From assembly GCA_014360205.1 (NCBI GenBank), contig JACIXZ010000003.1, positions 119,651-183,650 on the forward strand: DNA of 64,000 bases, read 5' to 3'. The position numbers were made by a program, and so were the translations under genes. Within the stretch, counting starts at the first letter, position 1. Each line of letters opens with the position of its first letter. This document shows, piece after piece, positions 45,451-55,664 of the stretch. Source of the DNA: Tissierellales bacterium. GTDB lineage: Bacteria > Bacillota > Clostridia > Tissierellales > Tissierellaceae. The notes under the pieces were generated by a model. That model was given only the letters and a program-made list of their open reading frames with translations. It did not search any database and was not told the DNA's origin.

Positions 45451-47475
45451 TTAAATTTGAAAGTTTGAAATCAATTTTTTAAGCTGATTCGATATTTCTT
45501 TAAGCTTCTCTGCATATTCAACAAAACTTGCAGTGGTTGCAGTTATCTCCTCAGCAGATGCCGATACTTCTTGTGTGCTTGCACTAATTTCTTCTGATAC
45601 TGCTGAAATATTTTGAGTGTTTTCTAAAATTTCATTTTTTCTATTCTTTAAATCTACAACAAGATCAGCTATGCCACTAACCTTTTCGCTTAATGAATTT
45701 ATAGAATCAAGTATACGGATAAAGGCATCTTTTGTGCTTTCTACAGTATCCACTTGTTCATTTACCACTTCTTTTGCTTTTGCCATAGCTACTACAGCTT
45801 CATCAGATCTGTCATTCATTGATTTTATCAAATTAGCAATATCTTTTGTAGCATTTTGTGATTTTTCTGCAAGTTTTCTTATCTCTTCGGCTACCACAGA
45901 AAACCCTCTTCCTGCTTCTCCTGCTCTAGCTGCTTCAATTGCCGCATTTAAAGCTAATAGATTTGTTTGTTCAGCAATTTGATTTATTGTATCAGTTATT
46001 ATATTTATTTCATTAGCGTTATTTTTTACATCAGTTATTATTTCATTAGTTAATTTTGTTGATTCCTCAGTTTTCTTAGCTTTATCTGTCAATTCTTCTA
46101 CTTTCATCAAGCCTAAGTTGCTATACTCATTTGTCTGCTTTGAGAGCTCATTTACTGCTTCTATTGATTCAGAAACATTATCAAGGACTTTGGAAAACTC
46201 TAAGATGTTTTGAGAATTTTTTTCTATATCCTCAGCTTGTTCCTGACTCCCCTTTGCAATCTCGTATATAGTTTGAGATACTTCGTTAAGTGCGGAATTT
46301 GATTCTTTTGTCATATCTAAAATCATATCTGATGCTTCTACGACATCCTCAGATGAATCCGATACTTTTTTTAATGCTTCTCTTATCTTTTTTAGCATAT
46401 TCTCAAAGCTCATTGAAATCATGCCAAATTCGTCTTTAGATTCAATTTTAACATCTGCATTTAAATTGCCTTCTGCTACTATTTCAAAAGATTTTTGTAG
46501 ATGTTTTACTTTTTTGTTTATATCTTTGCTAATAATATAAGTTGTAATGCTAGCTATTAATATGGTTAATATTGCTACTATTAAAGTATTTATTAATAAT
46601 ACGCTCATTTTAGATGTCAATTCGGTTTCTGGTATGAGAGCTGCTATTCTCCAGCCAGTCCTCTGATTTGTGCTAAACACGCCATAGAAATTTTCTCCTG
46701 AAGGATCTTTATAGTTAGAAAACCCATCAGCCTTAACTTTCATATCTTCCCATAGTTTCAAATCCAAAATAGTCTGTTTACCAATTGATTCTTGATCTTT
46801 TGCTATCAAATTTACTCCGTTTGGATCTGTTATTATAATATTCCCAGAATTACCTATAACAAGATTAGTTAATTGATTAGACAATACTGATAAATCAATA
46901 TCTATTCCAACAACCCCTATCAGGTTATTGTTATCTAGTACCGCTTTAGCCGCAGATATTACTATTTTACCAGTTCCCGCATCTACATATGGGTTTACCC
47001 ATATTACATTGTCTCTATTAGCTTCTGCTGTAGTATACCATTCTCTTATAGTTGGGTCATAATTAGTAAGTGGAACTTTGGGAAAAAGTGCCATCCTTTT
47101 ATCTGAAGTTCCAAAATAGACAGTTAATGTATTTTTATCTAAGTCTTTGTAATCCTTAAGTTTATTCATGAATTCTTCTTCAGTTAATTCACCATTGAAA
47201 TATCCCACGACTTTATCGTCTTTAGCTAATACTTTGAGTTGCTTTTCTATGTCTATGAGATAGTTGTCTATGCTTAACTCAATATACTCAAGAGTTTGGT
47301 AGCTTGAATCCAATAATTTTTCTTCATATAGATTATATGAATTATAGTAGTTTATTCCCCCAACCAATACAATAGAAAGAATTGTAATTAAGATCATTAC
47401 AGTTGATATTTTTCTACTGATTGATTTAGAAGCTTTTTCCTTTTTTTCTGATGCTTTTCTTTCTTTTTTCTTCAT
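45451..47475 (-). CDS. Methyl-accepting chemotaxis protein, dCache type
   Basis: This 674-residue receptor has a basic cytoplasmic start ([15 protein letters not shown]), membrane helix one (about 25-45), a periplasmic-side dCache sensor domain (45-280; [34 protein letters not shown]), membrane helix two near 290-310, a HAMP domain, and the signalling hairpin tip [24 protein letters not shown]. The ligand is unknown; dCache domains often bind amino acids or small acids. Confidence 0.95.
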   Translation of the reverse strand: MKKKERKASEKKEKASKSISRKISTVMILITILSIVLVGGINYYNSYNLYEEKLLDSSYQTLEYIELSIDNYLIDIEKQLKVLAKDDKVVGYFNGELTEEEFMNKLKDYKDLDKNTLTVYFGTSDKRMALFPKVPLTNYDPTIREWYTTAEANRDNVIWVNPYVDAGTGKIVISAAKAVLDNNNLIGVVGIDIDLSVLSNQLTNLVIGNSGNIIITDPNGVNLIAKDQESIGKQTILDLKLWEDMKVKADGFSNYKDPSGENFYGVFSTNQRTGWRIAALIPETELTSKMSVLLINTLIVAILTILIASITTYIISKDINKKVKHLQKSFEIVAEGNLNADVKIESKDEFGMISMSFENMLKKIREALKKVSDSSEDVVEASDMILDMTKESNSALNEVSQTIYEIAKGSQEQAEDIEKNSQNILEFSKVLDNVSESIEAVNELSKQTNEYSNLGLMKVEELTDKAKKTEESTKLTNEIITDVKNNANEINIITDTINQIAEQTNLLALNAAIEAARAGEAGRGFSVVAEEIRKLAEKSQNATKDIANLIKSMNDRSDEAVVAMAKAKEVVNEQVDTVESTKDAFIRILDSINSLSEKVSGIADLVVDLKNRKNEILENTQNISAVSEEISASTQEVSASAEEITATTASFVEYAEKLKEISNQLKKLISNFQI

Positions 47476-47494
47476 AAATTATTTCATCTCCATT

Positions 47495-49210
47495 TTAAAT
47501 TTTAAATTGCTGAAGGAGTTTACTCAATTTATTAGCCATTTCTCTTTGTTCTTCTGCTTTCTGTTTGATTTTTAATAGCGAATTTGCAGTTTCTTCACTT
47601 CCTAAGCTGATTTCCTGACTTGATGCATTTGCTTCTTCTATAACCGCTGCTACTGAATCAATAGATGCTCCAATTTCCTCTACAGAAAATGAAATATCTG
47701 AAGTTTTTTGTGAAAAATCTTTTGTCAGTTCTTTTACAAACTGCGCATCTTCAAAATATAAATTGCCTGTGTTCTCTAATTTGTCATAATCGTTTGTAAC
47801 ATCTTCATCAATGAATTTTAGTACTTCTTCTGCATTATGTGCCAAACTTTCTACAGATTTATTTACCTTATCGATGATTTGTTTTATTTTCGATGTGGTT
47901 TGCTCTGAGTTCTCTGCCAATTTTCTTATCTCATCAGCTACTACCGAAAATCCTCTTCCAGCTTCTCCTGCTCTTGCTGCTTCTATAGCTGCATTTAATG
48001 CCAAAAGATCCGTTTGATTAGCTATTTCAGAAATAATATCTGTCATTTTAGCTATCTCTTCAACTACCTTTGATTCTTCTACTGATTCCATTATCATTTT
48101 TTGCTTTTCTAAATAGATTTCTCTAGCATTTTTTTTGGATTTTATAGCTGTTTCCAACATTTCTTTTGCTCTTTCTTCAATTTCTTTGCCTTTTTCTTCT
48201 CCTAGTTGAGCATTTGTTAATAATTCCTTTGTTTTTTCTGATATCATGTCAGAAGATGAAGCTATCTGTTCAACTGAAGCACTTGTTTCCTCCATACCAG
48301 CAGCTATTTGATTTATAGAATTATTTATATTAACTCCTTGTTCAGAAACCAACCCTATTTCCTTAGATAAAAGCTCACTAGCATCCGTAGTCTTTTCAAC
48401 TGATAATTCAATCTCTTCAATTAACATATTTATTTTCTGTGTCATTGTTTTAAAATTGTTAACTAAAATTCCTATTTCATCTTTTCTCAATCCATAATTA
48501 TCCTCAAATTGAAAACTAAAATCTCCGTCAGCCATTAAATTGGTAGCTTTTTGCAATGACTTGATAGGCTTTACTATGTTAGATGAAATCATAAATCCTA
48601 AAAATACCGAACAAATAATTGATGCTACCAGTATGATTGAAGTGATTAAAAGATCTCTATTAGCAATTTCTTTGTTGGTTTCAGATGCAATTCTTGCTTG
48701 AGTTATCTTTGTTGTCATTAAATAAGTGTATGTATCTGTAATTTTTTTTTCTAATTCCTTTGCTTCTCCAAACATTAAAATTTTAGCTTCATTTGGTTTG
48801 TTTGCTTTTGAAAAGTTAATTATTTTATTTATCACCTCATCATATTGAGCTTTATAAGATCTTAATTGATTGATAGCTTCAATTTCTTCAGTTGTGTCAG
48901 CAGATTTTGCATAATTTTCAAGTAATTTATTAAATTGATCATTTTTACTTTGAATAGATTTTTCATCTATTACAGCCATTTGTCCTACAATTAAAATGTC
49001 TTTTACTTCACTTTGCATAGTTAAAAACGATTCTACCATGATTACCAATTCACCAAGGGGAACTGTGTTATCATTATAAAGTCTATCATCATTCTTCTGA
49101 ATTTCATTGATGCTATATAATGCTACCGAACCAACAATAATAGTAAAAAATGAAATTAATAAAAATCCACTTATTATTCTTGTTCTAATTGATCTGTTAA
49201 AAACCCCCAT
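47495..49210 (-). CDS. Methyl-accepting chemotaxis protein, four-helix-bundle type
   Basis: This 571-residue receptor has membrane helices near 13-33 and 188-210 with an extracytoplasmic helical domain between them (4HB_MCP-like: [27 protein letters not shown]), HAMP, and the signalling tip [24 protein letters not shown]. It is the first gene of unit A, with CTTAAGGGGG before the ATG and a sigma-D promoter upstream. Confidence 0.95.
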   Translation of the reverse strand: MGVFNRSIRTRIISGFLLISFFTIIVGSVALYSINEIQKNDDRLYNDNTVPLGELVIMVESFLTMQSEVKDILIVGQMAVIDEKSIQSKNDQFNKLLENYAKSADTTEEIEAINQLRSYKAQYDEVINKIINFSKANKPNEAKILMFGEAKELEKKITDTYTYLMTTKITQARIASETNKEIANRDLLITSIILVASIICSVFLGFMISSNIVKPIKSLQKATNLMADGDFSFQFEDNYGLRKDEIGILVNNFKTMTQKINMLIEEIELSVEKTTDASELLSKEIGLVSEQGVNINNSINQIAAGMEETSASVEQIASSSDMISEKTKELLTNAQLGEEKGKEIEERAKEMLETAIKSKKNAREIYLEKQKMIMESVEESKVVEEIAKMTDIISEIANQTDLLALNAAIEAARAGEAGRGFSVVADEIRKLAENSEQTTSKIKQIIDKVNKSVESLAHNAEEVLKFIDEDVTNDYDKLENTGNLYFEDAQFVKELTKDFSQKTSDISFSVEEIGASIDSVAAVIEEANASSQEISLGSEETANSLLKIKQKAEEQREMANKLSKLLQQFKI

Positions 49211-49249
49211 TTTAATCCCCCTTAAGATAACTATAATAGCCTAAGTTTA

Positions 49250-49275
49250 ATATCGGAGATAATTGCATTTTTTTA
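49250..49275 (-). promoter_or_regulatory. Sigma-D promoter of the MCP-che-fliM-fliY unit
   Basis: On the minus strand TAAA (49272-49275), 14 bases, then TCCGATAT (49250-49257). The -10 differs from the sigma-28 consensus GCCGATAT in one base. It lies 40 bases before the first MCP start. Confidence 0.8.
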
Positions 49276-49361
49276 ACCTATTATAAAAATAAACTTACTT
49301 TATTATCAAATTAAATATGTTGTGATAAAATATCAATATAATTTTTAGAAAGGTGTTTAAT

Positions 49362-50138
49362 ATGAATTCTCATGATGAAAATTTTATAATAAATCTTGCT
49401 ATAAATGTAGGTAAATTGATGCTTGAAAGTGGGGCTGAGATATATCGAGTTGAAGAGACTATAGAAAGAATGATTTCTTCTAAAATAGATTCTAAAGTTG
49501 ATGTCTTTGTATTGCCAACAGGAATAATTGTTAGTACAAAATCTAGTGTCAAATCAATAACCCATTTAGAAAGAGTTCGTTCCTATAAACTAAACTTAGA
49601 AGCTATATCAAGAGCAAACTCTTTTTCACGAATATATACTCAAAATGATTTAAGCGATGAAGAGTTAGATATCCTTATAACAAGCCTTACAGATATTCCT
49701 CAATTTTCAAATAAAACGACTTTGTTTTTCACAGGTTTAGCTGGGGGTCTATTTACAGGTTTAACTGGAGGAACATTTTTAGAGATTTTTTTAGCTTTTT
49801 CAATATCTTTGTTTGTAGGTTTTATTTTAAAAAGATTATCAAAGTTCAATCCTAACTTCTTTATCAGAAATATAATAGGCGGCTTTTTAGTTGCGAGCAT
49901 GGGAGTTTTATCTTATTATATATTCAGTAAATTGGGGCTGAATTTAGAATATAACAGAATAATTATTGGTCCATTAATGCCGTTAGTTCCTGGAGTAGCT
50001 TTAACTAATGGCATTAGAGACTTGATTTCAGGTGAATTAGTAGCAGGTGGAGCAAAAATCCTTGAAGCAATTTTTATAGCTATAGCTCTGGCATTTGGTG
50101 TAGGTATAGCATTACAAATTTCATTTGCTTTTATATAG
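49362..50138 (+). CDS. Threonine/serine exporter, ThrE N-terminal half (YjjP-like)
   Basis: This 258-residue protein has the DUF1212/YjjP cytoplasmic part (INVGKLMLESGAEIYRVEETI, FVLPTGIIVS) and five or so membrane helices (for example NIIGGFLVASMGVLSYYIFS and IIGPLMPLVPGVALTNGIRDL). With the next gene it makes the split form of a ThrE-type exporter. AAAGG selects the ATG at 49362 over a GTG at 49353. It is the first plus-strand gene after the flagellar cluster and is divergent from unit A. Confidence 0.92.
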   Translation: MNSHDENFIINLAINVGKLMLESGAEIYRVEETIERMISSKIDSKVDVFVLPTGIIVSTKSSVKSITHLERVRSYKLNLEAISRANSFSRIYTQNDLSDEELDILITSLTDIPQFSNKTTLFFTGLAGGLFTGLTGGTFLEIFLAFSISLFVGFILKRLSKFNPNFFIRNIIGGFLVASMGVLSYYIFSKLGLNLEYNRIIIGPLMPLVPGVALTNGIRDLISGELVAGGAKILEAIFIAIALAFGVGIALQISFAFI

Positions 50139-50148
50139 GAGGCCATTC

Positions 50149-50592
50149 ATGAACTTTTTAATACAAATTTTGCTTTCTTTCTTCAGTGTGTTTGGGTTTG
50201 CTGTAATATTCAATACTCCTAAACGTTTAATTCTATTAGCAAGCATAAATGGAATGTTAGGCTGGTTGATATTTTACTTTATCCAAAACTTAAATTCTAA
50301 TTTCGTGCTTCCCCCACTAATAGGGTCTTTATTTGTAGGTTTATTGGGAGAGATGCTTGCAGTTTATAATAAACAACCTGCTACTTTATTTATAATTCCA
50401 GCGATTATCCCATTTGTACCTGGATACGGAATATATTATACAATGTTTCATATTCTAAATAACGATATTTCAAATGCTTTAAGTACAGGCTTAGAATCTA
50501 TTTTTGTTGCAATTGCTATAGCTTGTGGCCTAGTTGTCGCAACCTCTCTTATCCGAATTGTAAGGCCTTACCTTGATAAGCTTTTTGATTAG
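50149..50592 (+). CDS. Threonine/serine exporter, ThrE C-terminal half (YjjB-like)
   Basis: This 147-residue membrane protein has about four helices and the DUF3815/YjjB pattern FFSVFGFAVIFNTPKRLILLASINGMLGWLIF and IIPAIIPFVPGYGIYYTM. TAGGAGG, overlapping the stop of the previous gene, gives the ATG at 50149. The two halves probably work as one transporter. Confidence 0.93.
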   Translation: MNFLIQILLSFFSVFGFAVIFNTPKRLILLASINGMLGWLIFYFIQNLNSNFVLPPLIGSLFVGLLGEMLAVYNKQPATLFIIPAIIPFVPGYGIYYTMFHILNNDISNALSTGLESIFVAIAIACGLVVATSLIRIVRPYLDKLFD

Positions 50593-50653
50593 AATAACAC
50601 TTTGTTAAATTATTGATAATTTTATCAATTTGACTACTATTTTTTTAAAAATG

Positions 50654-50662
50654 TGATATAAT
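50654..50662 (+). promoter_or_regulatory. Extended -10 promoter for ald
   Basis: TGATATAAT is a TGn-extended perfect -10, about 42 bases before the ald ATG. TTGACT at 50630-50635 is 21 bases upstream, too far for a normal -35, so the extended -10 probably carries the promoter. Confidence 0.6.
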
Positions 50663-50703
50663 TTAAGCAAACGTTATTATAAATAATAAAGGAGGCTTTA
50701 TAA

Positions 50704-51825
50704 ATGATTGTAGGAGTCCCTAAAGAAATAAAAGCTCAAGAAAATCGTGTCGCTATAACACCTGCTGGTGTTGATGCACTTGTAAGAGCTGGGCACAAAG
50801 TATTAGTTGAAACAAATGCTGGTCTAGGTTCAGGTTTTAGTGATGAATCTTACAAAGCACAAGGGGCTGAAATACTCCCTGAAGCTAAAATGGTTTGGGA
50901 ACAAGCAGATATGATAATGAAGGTAAAAGAACCACTTCCTTCAGAGTATCAGTACTTTAGAAAAGATTTGATAATATTCACATATCTCCATTTAGCAGCA
51001 GATGAAGAATTGACAAAAGAACTTGCTAAATCAGGTGTAGTAGCAATCGCATATGAAACAGTACAAAATCCAGATAGATCATTGCCTTTATTGACACCTA
51101 TGAGTGAGGTAGCTGGTAGAATGGCTATTCAAGAAGGCTCAATTTACCTAGAAAAATCAAAAGGTGGAAAAGGTGTTTTAGTAGACGGGGTAACAGGTGT
51201 TCCTCCAGCTCATATAGTTATAGTAGGTGCTGGTATTGTTGGAACAGCAGCACTTAGAAGAGCTGTTGGTCTTGGGGCAAGAGTTACTGTTGTAGATATC
51301 AATGTTGATAGATTAAGATATCTAAATGAAGTGTTTATGGGAAGCATTGAAACCTTGTATTCAAATAATTACAACTTAACTCAAGTTATCAAGACAGCAG
51401 ATTTAGTTGTAGGCGGCGTTCTTATCCCTGGGGCAAAAGCTCCTAAATTAATAACCGAAGAAATGGTTAAACAAATGGAGCCAGGAAGTGTAATAGTCGA
51501 TGTGGCTATAGACCAAGGTGGTTGTGTTGAAACTATAGATCATGCTACTACTCATGCTGATCCAATATTTGTAAAACACGATGTAATTCATTATGCAGTT
51601 GCAAATATTCCTGGTGCTGTTCCTAGAACATCAACCTTTGCATTGACAAATGTAACTTTACCATATGCAGTTAGAATTGCCAACAAAGGATGGAAAAAAG
51701 CTTTGATAGATGAGGAACCATTGAGAAAAGGTGCAAATGTTATAGATGGTAAGATTGTTTATAAATCAGTAGCAGAAGCATTTGATATGCCTTATACTCC
51801 AGTTGAGGAAGTACTAGGTATCTAA
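50704..51825 (+). CDS. ald: Alanine dehydrogenase
   Basis: Ald interconverts L-alanine with pyruvate and ammonia using NAD. The 373 residues have the N-terminal [17 protein letters not shown], the likely catalytic Lys75 (MKVKEP) and His96 (YLHLAA), and the Rossmann motif [22 protein letters not shown] precedes the ATG. It is followed by a strong terminator. Together with the amino-acid transporters nearby it suggests amino-acid fermentation. Confidence 0.99.
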   Translation: MIVGVPKEIKAQENRVAITPAGVDALVRAGHKVLVETNAGLGSGFSDESYKAQGAEILPEAKMVWEQADMIMKVKEPLPSEYQYFRKDLIIFTYLHLAADEELTKELAKSGVVAIAYETVQNPDRSLPLLTPMSEVAGRMAIQEGSIYLEKSKGGKGVLVDGVTGVPPAHIVIVGAGIVGTAALRRAVGLGARVTVVDINVDRLRYLNEVFMGSIETLYSNNYNLTQVIKTADLVVGGVLIPGAKAPKLITEEMVKQMEPGSVIVDVAIDQGGCVETIDHATTHADPIFVKHDVIHYAVANIPGAVPRTSTFALTNVTLPYAVRIANKGWKKALIDEEPLRKGANVIDGKIVYKSVAEAFDMPYTPVEEVLGI

Positions 51826-51826
51826 T

Positions 51827-51858
51827 ATAAAGCCGCATGACTAATCATGCGGCTTTTC
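51827..51858. terminator. Bidirectional terminator between ald and livJ
   Basis: The 12-base stem AAAGCCGCATGA/TCATGCGGCTTT (51829-51840 and 51845-51856) with loop CTAA lies between convergent genes. On the plus strand it runs into TTTTCATTTT. On the minus strand it serves as the end of the livJ operon with a weaker T-run. Confidence 0.92.
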
Positions 51859-51863
51859 ATTTT

Positions 51864-53102
51864 CTATTGAACTCTATCTAATATAACATTTAAATCTTCT
51901 ACAGGTTTTACAACTTCCCAAGCTGAGCCATCATCTGATACTTTCAACAATGACATTGCTTGAGTACCTAATCTCTTGCCATTAGCAAAATCAACTGTTC
52001 CACCCATTGGTATTTTAAATGGTTCTTTTTCCATTCCATTTATATAATTTTCCCAATTAAGTGTTTCTCCCTCAACTCTTCTAAGACCTTCTACGAAGAA
52101 ATATCCAGCAATCCATCCTGCCATTGAAAACGCATTTGCAGCATACTCAGGTTTACCGAAGTTTGTCATTCCTTGTACAAATTCATCTACTTCTTCTTGA
52201 TTGCTCAAATCTACCCATGCATTTGAATATATAGGGAATTTGTTTGCAGCAGTCGCATAATCAGCTTGGAAGTTAGCTATTGTTGTAGCATCTGCATTTG
52301 AATATGTTGTAAATACAGGTTTGTTAACTCCTTGAGCTATTAGTCCCTTTATGATTGTTGGAAGTGTTGCTTGAATAGATGCAGCTACTATTACATCAAC
52401 ATTTTCATTTTTCATCTTTAATGCTTGGCTTGATACATCTGTTGCTCCTGGATTTACTTGCTCTTTTACAACAACGTAATCTCCACCTAGTTTTTCTACT
52501 TGATTTTCTACACCAGCTAATAAATCTTTACCAGCATCATCATTTGTGTAGATTACACCTATTTTTTTAGCATTGTGTTCTTCTATTGCTCTAGCAACTA
52601 TTAATCTTCCTTCTGTTACATAAATAGGTTGTACTGGGAATAATCCTTTACCTTTTTCAGGAGTAGTAGCATCTTCATTATATAAAGCTGCTATCCCTGC
52701 AGCAAAATAAACTGCTGGTATTCCTGTTTCTTTTAGTAAATCTAATGTTGCTCCTATAGTTGGTGTTCCAAAGTGTCCAACAATAGCAAACACTTTGTCA
52801 TCATTTATTAGTCTTTCAGTAAATGTAGTCGCCTTTATTGGGTCAAACTCATCATCATAGTGGACAAATTCAATTTTTCTTCCATCTACTCCACCTGCAT
52901 CATTTACCATTTTAAAATACGCTTCTATACCTGCATTAAAAGGTACCCCTACTGCTGCAAAAGCACCAGAAGTAGCTGCAGTGTTTCCTACTTTTACTGT
53001 AGTATCTGTAACACCTTGCGCTAATTCATTACCACCTGTACATCCGGCTAATGTTGACAAAAGCATTGCTAAAACCAAGATAATAGAAATTCTTTTATTC
53101 AT
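51864..53102 (-). CDS. livJ: Branched-chain-type ABC transporter substrate-binding lipoprotein
   Basis: This 412-residue binding protein is the last gene of the sigma-54 operon. It has a lipoprotein signal ending LLSTLAGC (Cys21) and the Leu/Ile/Val-binding fold (VKVGNTAATSGAFAAVGVPFNAGIEAYF, VDGRKIEFVHYDDEFDP, DVIVAASIQATLPTIIKGL). Such proteins bind branched-chain amino acids but also aromatic and short carboxylic acids. The neighbouring CoA-transferase and condensing enzyme suggest a carboxylic-acid ligand, which is inference. TGGAGG precedes the ATG. Confidence 0.93.
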   Translation of the reverse strand: MNKRISIILVLAMLLSTLAGCTGGNELAQGVTDTTVKVGNTAATSGAFAAVGVPFNAGIEAYFKMVNDAGGVDGRKIEFVHYDDEFDPIKATTFTERLINDDKVFAIVGHFGTPTIGATLDLLKETGIPAVYFAAGIAALYNEDATTPEKGKGLFPVQPIYVTEGRLIVARAIEEHNAKKIGVIYTNDDAGKDLLAGVENQVEKLGGDYVVVKEQVNPGATDVSSQALKMKNENVDVIVAASIQATLPTIIKGLIAQGVNKPVFTTYSNADATTIANFQADYATAANKFPIYSNAWVDLSNQEEVDEFVQGMTNFGKPEYAANAFSMAGWIAGYFFVEGLRRVEGETLNWENYINGMEKEPFKIPMGGTVDFANGKRLGTQAMSLLKVSDDGSAWEVVKPVEDLNVILDRVQ

Positions 53103-53119
53103 TTTAATACCTCCATTTT

Positions 53120-53839
53120 TTAATTTTTTCCTCCCAAATAAACTTCAATTAATGTACTATCATTTCTAAGCTCTTCAGCACTCCCTTCCATCCCGATTTT
53201 GCCTACTTCTAACACATAAGCATAATCAGCTATTTTAAGTGTTTGTAATGCATTCTGCTCAACTAATAATACTGTCGTCCCATCATTTCTGATTTCTTTA
53301 ATGATTTGAAATATATTTTTTACAATCAAGGGCGCAAGCCCTAGGGATGGCTCATCTAATAATAAAAGCTTGGGACTACCCATTAAAGCTCTTCCTATAG
53401 CTAGCATTTGTTGCTCTCCACCAGATAATGTCGCAGATATCTGATTTTTCCTTTCTTTTAATGCAGGAAAATAAGAATAAACTCTTTCGAAATTATTTTT
53501 TACCTCTTTATTGCTCTTAACGGTATAGGCCCCCACCATTAGATTTTCTTCAACAGTCAGATCTCTAAATACTTGCCTTCCTTCTGGAGACTGAATAATC
53601 CCTTTTGCAGCAATTTTATGAGGTGGCAAATTAGTAATATCTTCTCCGAAGAATTGTACATTTCCACTTTTGGCTTCCAATATGCCAGAAATCTTTCTCA
53701 ATGTAGTGGTTTTACCTGCTCCATTTGCGCCAAGAAGTGCAACTATCTGCCCCTCTTTAACTGATATGTCTATACCTTTTAGAGCTTCTATACTTCCATA
53801 ATTGACCTTTAAATTTTTAATTCCAAGACACTCATTCAT
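53120..53839 (-). CDS. livF: Branched-chain-type ABC transporter ATPase LivF
   Basis: This 239-residue ATPase has Walker A LLGANGAGKTTT, the LivF-typical IIQSPEGRQVFRDLTVEENL, signature LSGGEQQM and Walker B LLLLDEPSLGLAP. AAGGAGG in the livG end selects the ATG at 53839, which overlaps the livG stop as TAATG. A longer frame would add an unrelated Cys/Trp-rich start and is rejected. Confidence 0.96.
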   Translation of the reverse strand: MNECLGIKNLKVNYGSIEALKGIDISVKEGQIVALLGANGAGKTTTLRKISGILEAKSGNVQFFGEDITNLPPHKIAAKGIIQSPEGRQVFRDLTVEENLMVGAYTVKSNKEVKNNFERVYSYFPALKERKNQISATLSGGEQQMLAIGRALMGSPKLLLLDEPSLGLAPLIVKNIFQIIKEIRNDGTTVLLVEQNALQTLKIADYAYVLEVGKIGMEGSAEELRNDSTLIEVYLGGKN

Positions 53840-54636
53840 TAGTCGTCCTCCTTTCCAAGATAGGCAATTTGGACTTCCTGATTTTTTTGAATTTCTTGAG
53901 GAGTTCCAATCGCAAGAAGCTTTCCAAAGTTGATAGCACATATTCTATCACATAAACCATTTACAAATTTCATATCATGTTCTATCAACAGTATTGAACA
54001 ATTTCTCTCATCTCTTATTTCTCTTATTAAGTTAACTAGAGAGAGTGTCTCTGTATCGTTTAAGCCCGCTGCAGGTTCATCTAAAATTATTAATTTTGGA
54101 TTTAGCATCAAAGCTCTTGCTAGTTCAATTTTTTTAAGAACTCCATAAGGTTGCCCTGCTGTTAACATATCCTTTATTGCTAAAAGCCCCATGTGATCTA
54201 GTATATCTTCTGCTCTTTTCCTTATTTTTGCCTCTTCTTCCCTAGTCTTTTTTAATCTAAAGAATTGATTAAATAATGAAGCCTTAAAATCAATATGAGC
54301 TCCTACCATTACATTTTCAACTACAGTCAATTCCCTTATTAGTTCAATGTTTTGGAATGTTCTTACTAGGCCTTTTCCTATTATCTCATGAGTTTTTACT
54401 CCAACTAAATCTTCTACTTCACCTTTATTATTCTTAAAATAAATCTTCCCTTCATCAGGCTTGTAAAACTGTGTAATGCAATTAAACACAGTTGTTTTTC
54501 CTGCTCCATTTGGCCCAATTAGCCCAAATATCTCACCTTCATTAATGTCGAAGGATAAATCATCTACTGCCTTTAAGCCGCCAAAAGCAATGGAGAGGTT
54601 CTCAATCTTGAGTACTTTATTATTCATATTATCCAT
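53839..54636 (-). CDS. livG: Branched-chain-type ABC transporter ATPase LivG
   Basis: This 265-residue ATPase has Walker A IGPNGAGKTTVFNCI, LVRTFQNIELIRELTVVENVMVG as in LivG, a less canonical signature region (QPYGVLKKIELARAL) and Walker B LIILDEPAAGLND. The ribosome site GGAGAGG points to the ATG at 54636, overlapping livM by eight bases. Confidence 0.95.
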   Translation of the reverse strand: MDNMNNKVLKIENLSIAFGGLKAVDDLSFDINEGEIFGLIGPNGAGKTTVFNCITQFYKPDEGKIYFKNNKGEVEDLVGVKTHEIIGKGLVRTFQNIELIRELTVVENVMVGAHIDFKASLFNQFFRLKKTREEEAKIRKRAEDILDHMGLLAIKDMLTAGQPYGVLKKIELARALMLNPKLIILDEPAAGLNDTETLSLVNLIREIRDERNCSILLIEHDMKFVNGLCDRICAINFGKLLAIGTPQEIQKNQEVQIAYLGKEDD

Positions 54637-55654
54637 TGATTTCCTCTCCTTTCTTAAAAAGCTTTCGTAAATTTCTCTGAATGTCATACCTAATGTTAAT
54701 TAAACCATTAGGGTAAAACAAAATAACTAATATTATCAATACTCCATTAAATATATATGCTGCACCGTCGATACTTCCTATGACTGGCAATCTTTTCAAA
54801 ATTAAATCTGGAACTCCAAAAACTATAAATGCACCTAATACAGTACCTGATATGCTTCTAATTCCACCAATTACTATAACAGCTAGAATGTTTAATGATA
54901 ACATCAAAATCCAAGCATTAGGATATGTGTATCTAACAAAGTGCATATACAATACTCCACCTAATGCTGAAAAGGCTACAGCTATAGCAAAAGATAAAAG
55001 CCTATGTCTATAGATATTTACCCCCATTGCACTAGCAGCTGCTTCACTGCCTCTCATAGTAGAAAGTGCTCTTCCCGTATGGCTGTTTACTAGATTGTGC
55101 ATCATTACCATTACAAGTATTAAAAAGAAGACTATCAGTATATATGTCCCATTTCTATCTAGCTGCAAAAAACCTAATAATTTAGGATATTGTGCTTGTT
55201 TGCCTGAAAATCCATTTGTAATAAAGTCAAACTCAATAAAAACTTTTCTTAAGATTTCAGATATAGCTAGAGTTGCAATCGCTAAATAATATCCCTCTAT
55301 CCTTAAAGACACTAAACCGGTTAAAACCCCTATAAGCATAGGTACAGCAACTGATATTATCAGTGCCAATTCAAAAGGCAAACCTAAATCAGCTGTTATA
55401 AATGCTGTTAGGTAAGTCCCCATCCCCATAAATCCTGCTGTTCCAAGAGATATTAATCCAGAATAACCTAGAAGTAAATTTAATCCTAATGCAACTATTG
55501 AATATATCAATATACTAGCAACGGTAGTCAAAAGTGAGTATTTAACAATCCCTAAGCTTACTAACAGAGGCAAGAAAGAAAGAATGATACCAAATAATAA
55601 AAATTGAGTATATGGCTTGTGTAATTTGTAAAAGTTAGTTAATTTATTATTCAT
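54629..55654 (-). CDS. livM: Branched-chain-type ABC transporter permease LivM
   Basis: LivM (341 residues) is one of two permeases, with eight or more helices and the segment GLNLLLGYSGLISLGTAGFMGMGTY characteristic of LivM. The EAA-like cytoplasmic loop is MRGSEAAASAMGVNIYRHRLLSFAIA. GAGGTG precedes the ATG. Confidence 0.96.
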   Translation of the reverse strand: MNNKLTNFYKLHKPYTQFLLFGIILSFLPLLVSLGIVKYSLLTTVASILIYSIVALGLNLLLGYSGLISLGTAGFMGMGTYLTAFITADLGLPFELALIISVAVPMLIGVLTGLVSLRIEGYYLAIATLAISEILRKVFIEFDFITNGFSGKQAQYPKLLGFLQLDRNGTYILIVFFLILVMVMMHNLVNSHTGRALSTMRGSEAAASAMGVNIYRHRLLSFAIAVAFSALGGVLYMHFVRYTYPNAWILMLSLNILAVIVIGGIRSISGTVLGAFIVFGVPDLILKRLPVIGSIDGAAYIFNGVLIILVILFYPNGLINIRYDIQRNLRKLFKKGEEING

Positions 55655-55664
55655 TTTCTCACCT

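Noticed and set aside
50612..50629. Hairpin ATTGATAA/TTATCAAT after the exporter pair
   Set aside because: The stem is all weak pairs with a two-base loop, and the nearest T-run is more than ten bases away; not a convincing terminator.
53839..53941. A longer livF with 34 extra residues (Cys- and Trp-rich start)
   Set aside because: The extra part lies inside livG, resembles no ATPase start, and a clear AAGGAGG precedes the later ATG.
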